Positions 51,523-61,884 are shown, numbered from the stretch's first letter. The stretch: DNA of 64,000 nucleotides from Pantanalinema rosaneae (GCF_050753385.1 NZ_JBLZFZ010000029.1:24110-88109); one strand, 5' to 3'. Numbers and translations are program-made. The notes: generated by a model not told the origin, from the letters alone.

Positions 51523-52758
51523 TTAGGTTCGCATCGGAATACTCACGATCAATTCCGTACCTTGCTCCGGAGTTGATTTTACTCTGAGTGTTCCTCGATG
51601 TTGCTCGACAATAATTTGATGAACGATCGCCAGCCCTAACCCAGTCCCACGACCGATCGCTTTTGTTGTAAAGAATGGGTCGAATAGTTTTTGCTGCACC
51701 GTTTCCGACATGCCGATGCCATTGTCAGCAATCCGAATCGCGATCTGCTGTTGCTCCGGCAGCACCACCGTTTGGAGATGAATATTCGGGATGTAATACG
51801 GTAGTTCAGGATGTGGCATAGCTCGCCAGAGTTTGAGCTTATCTTCGATCGCATCGATCGCATTCGTGAGTAAATTCATAAACACCTGATTCATTTCCCC
51901 GGCATAACATTCGACTAATGGCAACTCAGTATACTCGCGGGTCACGGTAATTGCTGAATCAGGAGCTTTCGCCTCTAATTGGCTACTCAACAGCATTAAC
52001 GTACTCTCTAACCCTTCATGTAAATCCACTGCCTTGTAATCGGCTTCATCCAGGCGGGAGAAGATCCGCAGCGATCGTACCAATTCTTGAATCCGGCGGG
52101 TGCCTAATTCGATCGAGGTCAGCAGTTTTGGCAAATCGATTTGAATAAAGCTTAAGTCAACCTGCTCTGAAAAGGCTTGAATTTCAGGCGTTGGTATAGA
52201 ACATTGAGACTGATACAGCTTCACTGCCTCTAGTAACTCGTGGCTATAACGCTGGACATACGCCAGGTTGCCATGAATAAAGTTCACTGGATTATTAATC
52301 TCATGGGCAAGTCCAGCCACCAATTGCCCCAAGGATGCTAGTTTTTCCTCCCGTACCAGCCTCAGGCGTGCCCGCCGTAAGTCCAGATGCACATTAATCC
52401 TGGCTAATACTTCCTCCTGATGAATTGGCTTAGTGACATAGTCTACTGCTCCTAACTGCAAGCCCTTGATCTTATCCACCGGATCGGATAGTGCCGTCAT
52501 AAAAATAATCGGAATTTCTTTCGTCCTGGCATCGGCTTTTAAGCGTTTACAGGTTTCAAAACCGTCAATCCCCGGCATCATCACATCTAAGAGAATTAGA
52601 TCTGGAGCAACTTTATGGACTTTCTCTAGCGCACTTTCACCGTTTTTTGCCACCGCAATATTTAATCCCGATTCATCTAATAAATTGACTAATACTTTGA
52701 TGTTAGTGGGGACATCATCGACAATTAAAATGGTTTCTTTTAATTTAGGTTGCATCAT
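51523..52758 (-). CDS. Receiver-histidine kinase (response-regulator-first sensor kinase)
   Basis: 411 residues. An N-terminal receiver (~8-125) has Asp in LILLDVMMPGIDG (~residue 58) and Lys in YVTKPI. A short coiled-coil leads to HisKA with LAHEINNPVNFIHG (His ~150), then a HATPase with NLLTNAIDAIED, DNGIGM and GTGLGLAIV. The HEINNP form of the H box marks the HPK4-like subfamily. It is cytoplasmic. It starts 8 nt after the stop of the large membrane hybrid kinase, so the two are co-translated and may form one phosphorelay. Confidence 0.9.
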   Translation of the reverse strand: MMQPKLKETILIVDDVPTNIKVLVNLLDESGLNIAVAKNGESALEKVHKVAPDLILLDVMMPGIDGFETCKRLKADARTKEIPIIFMTALSDPVDKIKGLQLGAVDYVTKPIHQEEVLARINVHLDLRRARLRLVREEKLASLGQLVAGLAHEINNPVNFIHGNLAYVQRYSHELLEAVKLYQSQCSIPTPEIQAFSEQVDLSFIQIDLPKLLTSIELGTRRIQELVRSLRIFSRLDEADYKAVDLHEGLESTLMLLSSQLEAKAPDSAITVTREYTELPLVECYAGEMNQVFMNLLTNAIDAIEDKLKLWRAMPHPELPYYIPNIHLQTVVLPEQQQIAIRIADNGIGMSETVQQKLFDPFFTTKAIGRGTGLGLAIVHQIIVEQHRGTLRVKSTPEQGTELIVSIPMRT

Positions 52759-52766
52759 TCGTTGCC

Positions 52767-55508
52767 TCAGCCAATATGGGAAGCAATCAACTGAATGATT
52801 GCCTCCTCATCAAACTCTTCCGCTAATGCCAACACCCGATCCGCAAAAACACCATAGTCAGGATTAAGTTGCTTAAGGTGAGTTGCCTCGGCTTGAATGC
52901 GGTTAATATATCCCGCCTGGGCTGCTTCATAAAGTGCCGCAAGTTCTGCTGCCGTTGGCACGAGCATTGTCGTTGCTAGTTGGGCAGATGCCACCTCTGT
53001 TTCTGACTCATAACGCCATTGCAGGTTTAAATAGAGTTGCAATTGCTCAAATAACTCGATCGCTTGCACTGGTTTCGGCAAGAAATCTGTACACCCTGCT
53101 GCATGACTTTGTTGGCGATTGAAATTAAACACCGATGCCGACGAGGCAATGATCACTGCCTGTTGAAATGCTGGCAGGGCACGTAATTGTTGCGTCATGA
53201 CAAATCCATCCATTACTGGCATTGCCAAATCGGTAATGATAGCATCCGGTTGATACTGTTGGGCTTTCTCTAACCCTTCTTGCCCATTTGCGGCTTCAAT
53301 CACCGTAAATCCCAACGGCTCTAGTAAATTGACGATGACCACCCGGTTTTCCCATAAATCATCCACGACCAAAACCAGCCGACGATCGCCCTCATAACCC
53401 ATGATTGAATGCAGCGATCGATCTGGATCTGGCTCAGTCCAATCGATCGCCTCTGGTAAATCCAAATCAAACCAGAAGCGACTGCCTTGCCCATAGGTGC
53501 TTTCTACCTGAATCTCACTATCCATCAGTTGAATAAACCGTTGGGTGATGGCTAACCCTAATCCAGTGCCCTCAGCTTTACGGAACTGTTCTCCGACCTG
53601 TTCAAATGGGAGAAAGATTTTTTCTAATTGTTCTGGCGGTATGCCTACTCCCGTGTCGGTAATCTGAAACCGTACTCGGTGAACTGGTTGAGATGGGCTT
53701 GCATCGACTCTGGCAACTACTCCAACTGTGAGAGTAACACTACCTACATCCGTAAATTTAATAGCATTTCCTAATAAATTGAGAAGAATTTGACGTAAGC
53801 GTTTGACATCTGCTTCTACAGCCATTGGTAAATGATTCAGCACCTCATAGTGAAACTGAACTTCTTTTTGTTCTGCCCGTACCTGACAAATATCTCGCAC
53901 ACCTATCAGAAGTTCAGCCAAACTGAAGCTGGTTGGTTGTAATTCCAATTTACGGGCTTCTACTTTTGCTAAATCCAGAATGTCATTAATCAACGTCAGC
54001 AAATGAGAGCCACATTGGTAAATAATATCCAGTCCATCCCGTTGCTTGGGACTAAACAATTTATCCCGTTGAAAGATTTGCACATATCCCAAAATGCCAT
54101 TTAACGGAGTTCGTAACTCATGGCTCATATTCGCTAAAAACTCACTTTTGGCATGATTTGCGGCATCTGCTGCTTCCTTCGCTGCTTGCAGTTCAGTTGT
54201 CCGCTCTTCCACCCGTTGTTCTAATCGTTCATTGGTCTGTTCCAACTCGGTAAACGAGGCTTTGAGCTGGGCTGCCATGCTATTGAACGATCGCGCTAAA
54301 TCGTTCAGTTCCCGGACTCCCTGTACCGTCACCGTTTGCTCTAGATCTCCTGCCGCGATCGCACTACTGGCGCTACTCAGACGGGCGATCGGTCGGGTAA
54401 TCCAGCGTGATGTATACAACCCCACGAGAATTGCTACCGCTAACGCCACTACACACAGCAATATTGTATTTCGGGTATTGGCATTAATTTGTGCCATAAA
54501 ATCCGCTTCGGGTACAGTGACAACGACCAGCCAATCCAAACCCAACTCATCTTTCCAGGGTGTGACATAGGCAAAGGCTTGTTCACCTGTGTCTAGCGTA
54601 AAGTGTAATTCCTGCCGCGTTGCGATGTTGTCGAAGCTCTGAAACTGCTGTTGTAACTGCTGCACTGTTGTTTGGATTAGCGGTTCGGTGATTTCAAAGA
54701 TAGCCATCCGGCGAGGCTGACCTTGCCGTAGATGATATGGCTGACCAGCACTGGAACTGGCGACGATCGAGCCATCTCGTTCCATAATGAATACCTGACC
54801 AGAGGGACTAATCTTTAGCTGCTTCAGAAAATCACTGATTTGCGACAGAATCAAGTCCACCCCAATCACGCCAATAATCTGCTGAGCCTGGTTCCGCACT
54901 GGAAAGCTGGATGAAATTGACAGGATCTCCGGTTTATCTTCCCACTGATAAATTTGGCTCCAGACTGGGCGCTGCGCTTTAATGGCGGCACTGTACCAAT
55001 CCTCCTGGCGTGGATCGTACTCCTTCTGTTCTAGTAACTGAATTCGCTTGCCCTTGGTATCACTGGCGTATACCTGCAATTTCCCTTGCGCGATCGTATT
55101 GGTGCGATCGTTAATTAATAACTCTCCCGTATTAGTTCGCTCAATCCCAATAAATTCACCCTGTTGATTGGCATAGTTGATATAGCCAATGTTGTGAACC
55201 TGCATTTGTTTCCAAAAATACTGCCCGACGCGGTTAAAGTCCGCCAGATTCAGCAACCCCAATTCATAGGCGCGGAGGTTGATTTCATTCAGTTGCCGGG
55301 GGGTAGACAGGTAGGTATCGAGATGCTGATCGACGCGATCGCTGACCTGACTACCTAGCTGAGTCGCCAAGTCACTAATTGCCTTTTGCCCATTGCGAAA
55401 CGACAAATAACCCACCAACCCGACAGCCGCTACAGTCTGCACGACGAAGGGCACGATCAACAGTAACCGTAAAGGGATTTGGTGACGGCTGATAGGGGAG
55501 TGGGGCAT
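52767..55508 (-). CDS. Membrane hybrid histidine kinase: Cache, HAMP, HisKA, HATPase, receiver
   Basis: 913 residues. A first transmembrane helix (~13-32) is followed by an extracytoplasmic dCache-type sensor (~35-345), then a second helix (~350-368), HAMP (~370-425) and a coiled-coil. HisKA follows with FLANMSHELRTPLNGILGY (His ~470), then a HATPase with NLLGNAIKF, DTGVGI and GTGLGLAITQ. A receiver (~705-825) has ITDLAMPVMDG and LPKPV. The last ~60 residues are helical and may include a partial phosphotransfer-like segment, without a clear His motif. The sensor would bind a small outside ligand; which one is unknown. First gene of a two-kinase operon. Confidence 0.9.
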   Translation of the reverse strand: MPHSPISRHQIPLRLLLIVPFVVQTVAAVGLVGYLSFRNGQKAISDLATQLGSQVSDRVDQHLDTYLSTPRQLNEINLRAYELGLLNLADFNRVGQYFWKQMQVHNIGYINYANQQGEFIGIERTNTGELLINDRTNTIAQGKLQVYASDTKGKRIQLLEQKEYDPRQEDWYSAAIKAQRPVWSQIYQWEDKPEILSISSSFPVRNQAQQIIGVIGVDLILSQISDFLKQLKISPSGQVFIMERDGSIVASSSAGQPYHLRQGQPRRMAIFEITEPLIQTTVQQLQQQFQSFDNIATRQELHFTLDTGEQAFAYVTPWKDELGLDWLVVVTVPEADFMAQINANTRNTILLCVVALAVAILVGLYTSRWITRPIARLSSASSAIAAGDLEQTVTVQGVRELNDLARSFNSMAAQLKASFTELEQTNERLEQRVEERTTELQAAKEAADAANHAKSEFLANMSHELRTPLNGILGYVQIFQRDKLFSPKQRDGLDIIYQCGSHLLTLINDILDLAKVEARKLELQPTSFSLAELLIGVRDICQVRAEQKEVQFHYEVLNHLPMAVEADVKRLRQILLNLLGNAIKFTDVGSVTLTVGVVARVDASPSQPVHRVRFQITDTGVGIPPEQLEKIFLPFEQVGEQFRKAEGTGLGLAITQRFIQLMDSEIQVESTYGQGSRFWFDLDLPEAIDWTEPDPDRSLHSIMGYEGDRRLVLVVDDLWENRVVIVNLLEPLGFTVIEAANGQEGLEKAQQYQPDAIITDLAMPVMDGFVMTQQLRALPAFQQAVIIASSASVFNFNRQQSHAAGCTDFLPKPVQAIELFEQLQLYLNLQWRYESETEVASAQLATTMLVPTAAELAALYEAAQAGYINRIQAEATHLKQLNPDYGVFADRVLALAEEFDEEAIIQLIASHIG

Positions 55509-55761
55509 GACTGATGATTCTGAATGATGCTATTAACGTACCCTGATGGTTGACTAACGCTACAAACACCCCGATTCGATCGTCATTCGCGATCGACTAC
55601 TCTCTCATCCTAGATTAAAAATGTGACAATTATGTGGCAAATTTTTTGCACCTAAAACAAATTATTTCATAACCTGCCAAGTGTCCTGAATCATCAGGGT
55701 CAGGGGCGATCGCATTCCCTTCAATGGGAATTCTATTAATCAGGTGCATTGGTAGAATTTT

Positions 55762-56454
55762 GTGAAATATAACCCCGATAACCATCACAGGCGATCGATC
55801 CGCCTAAAAGGATATGACTATTCATCTCCTGGTGCATATTTCATCACCATTTGTACTCATCAACGACAGTGCTTATTCGGTGAAATTGTTGATGGTGAGA
55901 TGCGATTAAATCGATTGGGGCAGATTGCGCGATCGCAATGGCTAAAAATCCCACACCATCATACCCAGGTAGAATTGGATGCCTGGGTGATTATGCCCAA
56001 TCACATTCACGGCATCCTGATATTAAACAACCCTGGTAGGGGCGCGGCATTGGGGCAAAATTTAGAAGACCCCACCGACAGTTCTAATCCCAATGCCACG
56101 CCCAATTCGGCAGGTAATCAACCAAAATCTGTCTATCCTCGATCGCATGAGGGCGTGGCATTCGGGAGGAAACCCTTGTCTTTGCCTACAAATGGTTTGC
56201 CGAATGCCGCGCCCCTACCGCCGCGTTTGGGGGCAGGGACGGTGGGGGCAATTGTGCTCAACTTTAAATCGGTGACAACCCGATCGTTGAATCGGATTCA
56301 GCGATCGCCAGGAAACTCAATCTGGCAGCGCAATTACTATGAACACATTGTCCGCAGCGAAGAATCCCTACAACAAATACGGCAATACATTCAGAACAAT
56401 CCCCTATCCTGGCAACAAGAGCAGTTACATCCCAATAATCCCTCAAAATGGTAA
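55762..56454 (+). CDS. REP-associated tyrosine transposase (RAYT/IS200-like) with internal REP-derived insert
   Basis: 230 residues from a GTG start. HUH motif His81 and His83 in IMPNHIHG, and the candidate catalytic Tyr (192 or 193) in QRNYYEHIV. RAYTs nick and move REP palindromes rather than their own gene. Between residues ~92 and ~165 lies a low-complexity insert whose DNA contains four REP-like arms (56035-56220), making this copy longer than usual. The frame is intact across the insert. Convergent with the SWIM gene. It is probably the agent that spread the REP-like sequence seen at 7.3 kb. Confidence 0.85.
   Translation: MKYNPDNHHRRSIRLKGYDYSSPGAYFITICTHQRQCLFGEIVDGEMRLNRLGQIARSQWLKIPHHHTQVELDAWVIMPNHIHGILILNNPGRGAALGQNLEDPTDSSNPNATPNSAGNQPKSVYPRSHEGVAFGRKPLSLPTNGLPNAAPLPPRLGAGTVGAIVLNFKSVTTRSLNRIQRSPGNSIWQRNYYEHIVRSEESLQQIRQYIQNNPLSWQQEQLHPNNPSKW
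56035..56220. repeat. REP-like palindromic arms within the RAYT coding sequence
   Basis: GGTAGGGGCGCGGCATTGGG (from 56036), CAATGCCACGCCCAATTCGG (from 56091), GAGGGCGTGGCATTCGGG (from 56149) and CGAATGCCGCGCCCCTACC (from 56201) form two facing pairs. The outermost pair could fold as a long hairpin. Confidence 0.7.
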
Positions 56455-56488
56455 TGCATTGGAAATCGGAATAACGATGAATAGCTGG

Positions 56489-57322
56489 TTAGAGCAATTG
56501 GTTTTTTGTTTTTACCTGTTCATATACTGTTTCGATCGCTTCTAGAAACGAATTATCTCGATGCCAGAATGCGGGAAAATCGCCTTGTTTCTTGACGGGA
56601 ATGCCAGCGACTAAGGTTTGGGGTAATGGATCGATCGTGGCGGGTAGCCGTTTTGTCCCATGCCAGAAGTCGCGTAAACTTGCCTCTGCGATCGCATGAG
56701 TTTTGGGTAGGGTGTAGTAGGATGTTGCTGATTCGGGTGGTCGCTGTTGTAGCTGGAGTTCTGCTGAAAGGGCTTGTCCTAACGGGGATTTTGCTAGTTC
56801 TGTCAGCAGATTTTCTCGGGATAACCCGCGTAGTTCAAACAACAGAAATGGATCGCGATCGAGTTCGGCGGCGACCAAATAGTAAACGCCAGCAATATGC
56901 TTACAGGGATTCTCCCAATCGGGGCAGGAACAATTAGAATCGAAATCCTTTTTACTACGAGGAAGTAGGTTTAAACCCAATGTCTTAAAGGAATCCTCAA
57001 TATTATCAGGGATTTCATTTAGGAGTAATCGTGAAATCAAACTGGCTCTAGAAGCAATCAACGCGATCGCGGCTGCCCATTTGGCGGCACTAATCGGTTG
57101 AAAATCGATCGTGGTGATATAAAGGGGTTCTTTGTAAACGCCAAAATAAGGATTGACTGAGCCGCGTACCTGGGCAATGACTTTGCCATCCTGAATTTCA
57201 AAGCTTCTGACTTTGTCATTGCGGGCATACGATCGCCCCCGACTTAACCGTCCGGAGTCCGTAAATTGTTCCAGTGCCGCAATGAACTTTTGTCCCCACC
57301 AGGTTCGGCTAAATTGACTCAT
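56489..57322 (-). CDS. SWIM zinc-finger protein, partner of the SNF2 helicase
   Basis: 277 residues. The SWIM motif CSCPDWENPCKHI (~residues 131-143) supplies the CxC ... CxH zinc ligands. The N-terminal ~125 residues hold the conserved region with WGQKFIAALEQF and YARNDKV. SWIM domains bind nucleic acids or proteins. The gene starts 4 nt after the SNF2 helicase stop, so the two are co-translated; such pairs are common in bacteria and suggest a joint nucleic-acid remodelling role. The exact job is unknown. Confidence 0.87.
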   Translation of the reverse strand: MSQFSRTWWGQKFIAALEQFTDSGRLSRGRSYARNDKVRSFEIQDGKVIAQVRGSVNPYFGVYKEPLYITTIDFQPISAAKWAAAIALIASRASLISRLLLNEIPDNIEDSFKTLGLNLLPRSKKDFDSNCSCPDWENPCKHIAGVYYLVAAELDRDPFLLFELRGLSRENLLTELAKSPLGQALSAELQLQQRPPESATSYYTLPKTHAIAEASLRDFWHGTKRLPATIDPLPQTLVAGIPVKKQGDFPAFWHRDNSFLEAIETVYEQVKTKNQLL

Positions 57323-57326
57323 TTCC

Positions 57327-60300
57327 CTACTCCATAATCGCAGTTTTATTTAAGGCAATTAGCTGTTTGAACGCATCGTTGTCTAATTCCGTCAACCAGG
57401 ATTCATCTGCACCGACGATCGACCCTGCCAGTTTTTTCTTATCTTCGATCATTTCGTCAATCCGTTCTTCCAACGTCCCGATCGCCACAAACTTGTGGAC
57501 AAACACATTCTTTTTCTGCCCAATCCGAAAGGCGCGATCGGTGGCTTGATCTTCTACGGCGGGATTCCACCAGCGATCGAAGTGAAACACATGATTGGCT
57601 TTAGTCAGGGTAATACCTACGCCACCCGCTTTCAGCGACAACACAAACACAGAGGGTTCTGTCTCGGGGTCTTGAAATTCGCTAATCATTTGCTGGCGTT
57701 TGGTGCGGGATGTGCCGCCATGTAAGTAATAAGTATTCAAATGGCAGGAATGCCGCAAATATTTCTCTAATGCCTCTCCCAGTTCATTAAATTGGGTGAA
57801 AATCAGCATACTTTCACCTTCCTCGATCGCTTCCTGCACCATTTCACTGAGTCGAGTTAATTTGTGCGATCGCTCGGGAGTAAAATCACTGCCATCTTGT
57901 AGAAATTGCCGGGGATGATTGCATACCTGTTTTAGTTTAGTCAGGGTTGCTAGAATTAACCCTTTCCGCTTCATTCCTTCAACCGTAGTCAGTTGTTCTT
58001 CTACATCTTTAACAACGGCTTCGTAGAGAGAAGCTTGCTCCTTGGTTAAATTACAAAATAGTTTCTGTTCGACTTTATCTGGTAAGTCTTTAATAATGGC
58101 TTGATCGGTTTTAACCCGTCGTAAAATAAATGGCTCTACCAGTTTCTTCAGGGTAGTTGCTTGACGGGGATTGTTGTGTTTTTGGATCGGGAGTTCAAAG
58201 TTCCGACGAAATTGCGTTTGATTGCCTAAATAGCCGGGATTGAGGAAATTGAAGATTGACCACAGATCCAATAATCGGTTTTCGACTGGAGTTCCTGTTA
58301 ATGCTAAGCGATGGGGCGCGGATAGTTTCAATACGGCTTTCGTCAGATCCGCTTTCGGATTCTTAATATTCTGTGCTTCATCCAAAACAATGCGATGCCA
58401 CTGCACATCACTGAATAATTTCAGATCCCTGCGTGCCAGAGCAAACGAAGTAATCACAATATCGTGTTCCCGGCAGGCTTGCTTAAACTCCTTGCTATCC
58501 TTCGATCGCTGATTACCATGATGCACGATCGCCTTAAGATCGGGGGCAAACTTATGGATTTCGTGTTCCCAGTTCCCCACGACAGAGGTGGGTGCGATCA
58601 ATAGCGTGGGTGGAACCTGTTTAATCTTTCGTTGTTTGGCTAATTCTCGTTCTTGCAACAATCGGGCAATTACCTGAATGGTTTTTCCCAGCCCCATGTC
58701 ATCTGCCAGACAACCGTTTAAGCCAATCTGTTCCAGGTATTGCAGCCAGGACACTCCCCGTTTTTGATATTCCCGTAAGTTGCCCTGAAGTGTTTTTGGA
58801 TCTGCGATCGGCTGAAGTTGGCTCTTATCTCCCAGTTTCGCCAACATGTCAGACAGCACATCCTTGCGATCGACCTGGATTTCTAGCTCATCTTCCTCTC
58901 CCGCCGTTAACTTGAGAAAGTCCAGCAGACTCAGTTCCGGTTGCTCCTGCTGTTGGTTCTTCCAGAACTCCAGCATTTGCCGCATTTTGTCCTGATCTAA
59001 CTCCAGCCATTGCCCACGAAATTTAACTAAGGGAGTTTTGGCGTTAACTAATTGATGCCATTCCTGCTCACTAACCTTCTTACCCCCGATCGCCAGCTCA
59101 TACTGATATTCCACCAAACTTTCAAACGAAAAATATTTCTTCGTTTTATCCTCACCCCCCGAAAGTGACTTGCCCGTTGCCTTCAGCCGCACCTTCGCCC
59201 GTTGCCGTCCCTGCGGAGTCCACCAGGCAGGCACAATCACCTTATAGCCCGCATTCTCCAACACCCATGCCGACTCCTTCAAGAAATCAAACGCGGCATC
59301 CAAATCCAGGTGAATGCCTACAGGCTGATCTGTTTCTAACCCTTGCCATAGGGCGGGATAAATTCGAGCGGCATAGCCCAAATTCATTAATAAATGCTGT
59401 TCAAAGTCCTGCCCTAACTGCTTTTGTAGCTGTTGCTGCTGCTTGGGACGCATGCGCCAATAGTCCTGCAATGATAGCTTCAGCGACGGGTCACTTTTGG
59501 GAGCCACCTGAAACTGCAACTCCCACGACTCCTCGGCTTTAGTGGGATCATGCAACTGAAAATATAGGTGAAATGGCAGCTCCGACTGGGTTTTGACGAT
59601 GCGATCGCGCCATGCCTGCCATTGTTTGTATTGCTCTAGCCGGGTGACTGTCTGCCAGGGCATGCCACTTTGTCTGGGATGCAGACAATCGGACAAGAGT
59701 GAATCTGCGATCGTTTTTTCAAAGGCTTGGGTGGTGTAGGTATGGGTGACAATCTCGGTCAGTAAGCATTCTGAGAAATGCCGGAGTAATGTTTCGCGAT
59801 CGTAAAATTCCGGTGTCTCTGGTGGTTCGGCAAATCCTGCCACACAAACTAACGGCATATACTCTACATACTGCTGAATTAACGCTTCATACTCCTCACC
59901 AATGAATTCCCAACCTGGATAAATCTCAAATTCATCTGATACCACACCTACATCGATCGTCTGTGTTGCTGCCGCCTGTTTCGTCTTGCCTGCCGATCGT
60001 TTTTTCCGAGTTTCTTGAGTTGTGGTTTGAGTCCGGCGAGTCGTTTTTGTTGAAGTTGCGGTTTTCGCCGTCGATTTTGTTGTCTTCCCTGTTTTTTTTC
60101 CGGTTGCTTTGGGTACGATTAATTCTCGATATTTTAGTGCCGGAATGTACTGGTCTTTAAATAGTAACCGCTTCAGAGCTTGAGTATAGTGAAACCAAAA
60201 CAATAGATCCGACCCTAACTGCACGTCTGCCAGATTATGCATGGCGATGAAATGCAGATCGTTCAGCAAATTCACGACATTGTTGGCTCTAGCCGTTCCA

Positions 60301-60674
60301 GCAGCACCCGTTTTCACCATCGTCAGGGTGGGATAACAATCGACCTGCCAGGATTGCCATTCAAAGGTTTCCGGTAATTCTGTCTCCAAATACCGGGATA
60401 ATTCCAGCGAGGGTAATGGCTGATGATCTACAGTGGGCAATAGAAAATATTGTGGTGTAATCAACTCTTCCGGTTTCCGGTGCGGTAACAGTTGCACCCC
60501 TAGTTCCTGACTCAGCAATGTGACCAACTCTGCGGCAGCGACCTGTCGCGGATGTTGTTGGCTTGGTTTCCGCGATCGCGTGAGTTCTGTTGTTTCCACC
60601 CACAGATAAAATGTCCCTGGTTGGACAAATTCCGCTTCCGCCTGGGGAATCCAAGTGCCATGAAGAATCCGCAT
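57327..60674 (-). CDS. SNF2-family DEAD/DEAH-box ATPase/helicase
   Basis: 1115 residues. The N-terminal ~620 residues hold a bacterial SNF2-associated region with a Lys/Thr/Arg-rich linker (~200-240). Helicase motifs follow: DDMGLGKT (motif I), APTSVVGNW (Ia), LDEAQNIKN (II), ALTGTPVENR (III), and SLKAGGVGITLTKA and DRWWNPAVEDQATDR (V, VI). SNF2 proteins translocate on DNA and displace proteins. The ATG at 60674 is preferred to TTG at 60680, given AAGGCGG upstream. Operon with the SWIM gene. Confidence 0.92.
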   Translation of the reverse strand: MRILHGTWIPQAEAEFVQPGTFYLWVETTELTRSRKPSQQHPRQVAAAELVTLLSQELGVQLLPHRKPEELITPQYFLLPTVDHQPLPSLELSRYLETELPETFEWQSWQVDCYPTLTMVKTGAAGTARANNVVNLLNDLHFIAMHNLADVQLGSDLLFWFHYTQALKRLLFKDQYIPALKYRELIVPKATGKKTGKTTKSTAKTATSTKTTRRTQTTTQETRKKRSAGKTKQAAATQTIDVGVVSDEFEIYPGWEFIGEEYEALIQQYVEYMPLVCVAGFAEPPETPEFYDRETLLRHFSECLLTEIVTHTYTTQAFEKTIADSLLSDCLHPRQSGMPWQTVTRLEQYKQWQAWRDRIVKTQSELPFHLYFQLHDPTKAEESWELQFQVAPKSDPSLKLSLQDYWRMRPKQQQQLQKQLGQDFEQHLLMNLGYAARIYPALWQGLETDQPVGIHLDLDAAFDFLKESAWVLENAGYKVIVPAWWTPQGRQRAKVRLKATGKSLSGGEDKTKKYFSFESLVEYQYELAIGGKKVSEQEWHQLVNAKTPLVKFRGQWLELDQDKMRQMLEFWKNQQQEQPELSLLDFLKLTAGEEDELEIQVDRKDVLSDMLAKLGDKSQLQPIADPKTLQGNLREYQKRGVSWLQYLEQIGLNGCLADDMGLGKTIQVIARLLQERELAKQRKIKQVPPTLLIAPTSVVGNWEHEIHKFAPDLKAIVHHGNQRSKDSKEFKQACREHDIVITSFALARRDLKLFSDVQWHRIVLDEAQNIKNPKADLTKAVLKLSAPHRLALTGTPVENRLLDLWSIFNFLNPGYLGNQTQFRRNFELPIQKHNNPRQATTLKKLVEPFILRRVKTDQAIIKDLPDKVEQKLFCNLTKEQASLYEAVVKDVEEQLTTVEGMKRKGLILATLTKLKQVCNHPRQFLQDGSDFTPERSHKLTRLSEMVQEAIEEGESMLIFTQFNELGEALEKYLRHSCHLNTYYLHGGTSRTKRQQMISEFQDPETEPSVFVLSLKAGGVGITLTKANHVFHFDRWWNPAVEDQATDRAFRIGQKKNVFVHKFVAIGTLEERIDEMIEDKKKLAGSIVGADESWLTELDNDAFKQLIALNKTAIME

Positions 60675-61170
60675 CGGCAAACCGCCTTAACCCGATCATG
60701 TTTGCCTTTCAGCCTACCGAGAAGTGCCAGCAAATGCAATAATCCTCGCTGTTGGCTGACAACGTGATACTCTGTCCATACTGCATGAACCAAAGTAACT
60801 GAGAAACGAACCTCACTCACTCATGTTCAAACCTAAGCTAGAAAGATTTGAATCCGAGTGACTGAGATTTAATCCGTGATAAGAAAGGCTTAAGTTTTAA
60901 GCTTGAGGTATAAGCAGTGCTAGAAAAGCTTAAAGCTTCTTAACAAATTATCGAGCATTGACAAGAAACATTTAAAGCTTTGCAGCTAATGTGGCAGTTT
61001 ACCGATAAATGGCGCGATTGTACTTAAAGTCGATTATGCTACTCGCCGATAGAATTGGCAGGAAACGTCTGATTGGCTGACAAAACGATCGCAAGGTTCA
61101 TGCCGTTACCATCCTGCCTAAACATGAGGGCAAATTATCAATTAACCAGGAGAACAGCATTGCTGGGGAA
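60675..61170. other. 0.5 kb divergent promoter region
   Basis: Between the SNF2 and TIGR02206 genes. A cluster of AAGCTT and CTTAAG motifs with short inverted repeats lies at 60886-60980. No gene is supported. Both promoters must lie here. Confidence 0.5.
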
Positions 61171-61884
61171 ATGAAACACTACTTTGCCCAGGACTATCGT
61201 GGAGAACCATTTCAACTATTTAGCTCTCCCCACCTAATTGCATTGGGCATCCTTGTCCTACTAAATTTCCTGTTCATCAGGATGGGTATGCAAACTGCCA
61301 AGCGTAAACACTACCGTCTTCGACACGGTCTAGCGATTGTCATTTTACTCAATGAGGTGGTCTGGCATCTTTGGAATCTGCTGACTGGTGGTTGGTCAAT
61401 CCAAACCATGCTGCCTTTCCATTTATGTAGCATCATGAACTATGTCAGTATCGCAACGCTCCTGACAAAGTCCTCTAACTTATATCAACTGTGCTATTTT
61501 TTGGGGATTGGCGGGGCGCTGCAAGCTCTACTCACTCCGGATCTGGGTTCCTACGGCTATCCCCACTTTCTGTTTTTTCAGACCTTCCTGAGTCATAGCC
61601 TGATTATCACCACAGCACTGTATATGACTATTGTGGAAGGCTATCGTCCCACATTGAGAATCTTACCTGCACTAATCGTCGGCTTCAATCTTTACCTGCT
61701 GGTTGTCGCCATTATTAATAGCTTAATTGGCAGTAATTATCTGTTTATTGCCCATAAACCCAACGTTCCAACCATCCTGGATGCGATGCCGCCTTGGCCC
61801 TGGTATATCTTCGGCATGGAAGGGGTAGGAATCCTTGTGGTTTTGCTACTCTATCTTGCTTTTGTCATCGTGAGGGCAAGGTGA
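61171..61884 (+). CDS. TIGR02206 family (YwaF-like) integral membrane protein
   Basis: 237 residues with about seven transmembrane helices. The signature FHLCSIMNYVS (~residues 90-100, matching the family's LxxCxxs pattern) and the FFQTFLSHSLII segment fit the TIGR02206/YwaF family, which has no known function. The ATG at 61171 follows a weak purine-rich stretch, GGGGAAATG. A short hairpin (CCTGTTT, AAACAGG) lies just after the stop at 61890-61906. Confidence 0.8.
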   Translation: MKHYFAQDYRGEPFQLFSSPHLIALGILVLLNFLFIRMGMQTAKRKHYRLRHGLAIVILLNEVVWHLWNLLTGGWSIQTMLPFHLCSIMNYVSIATLLTKSSNLYQLCYFLGIGGALQALLTPDLGSYGYPHFLFFQTFLSHSLIITTALYMTIVEGYRPTLRILPALIVGFNLYLLVVAIINSLIGSNYLFIAHKPNVPTILDAMPPWPWYIFGMEGVGILVVLLLYLAFVIVRAR

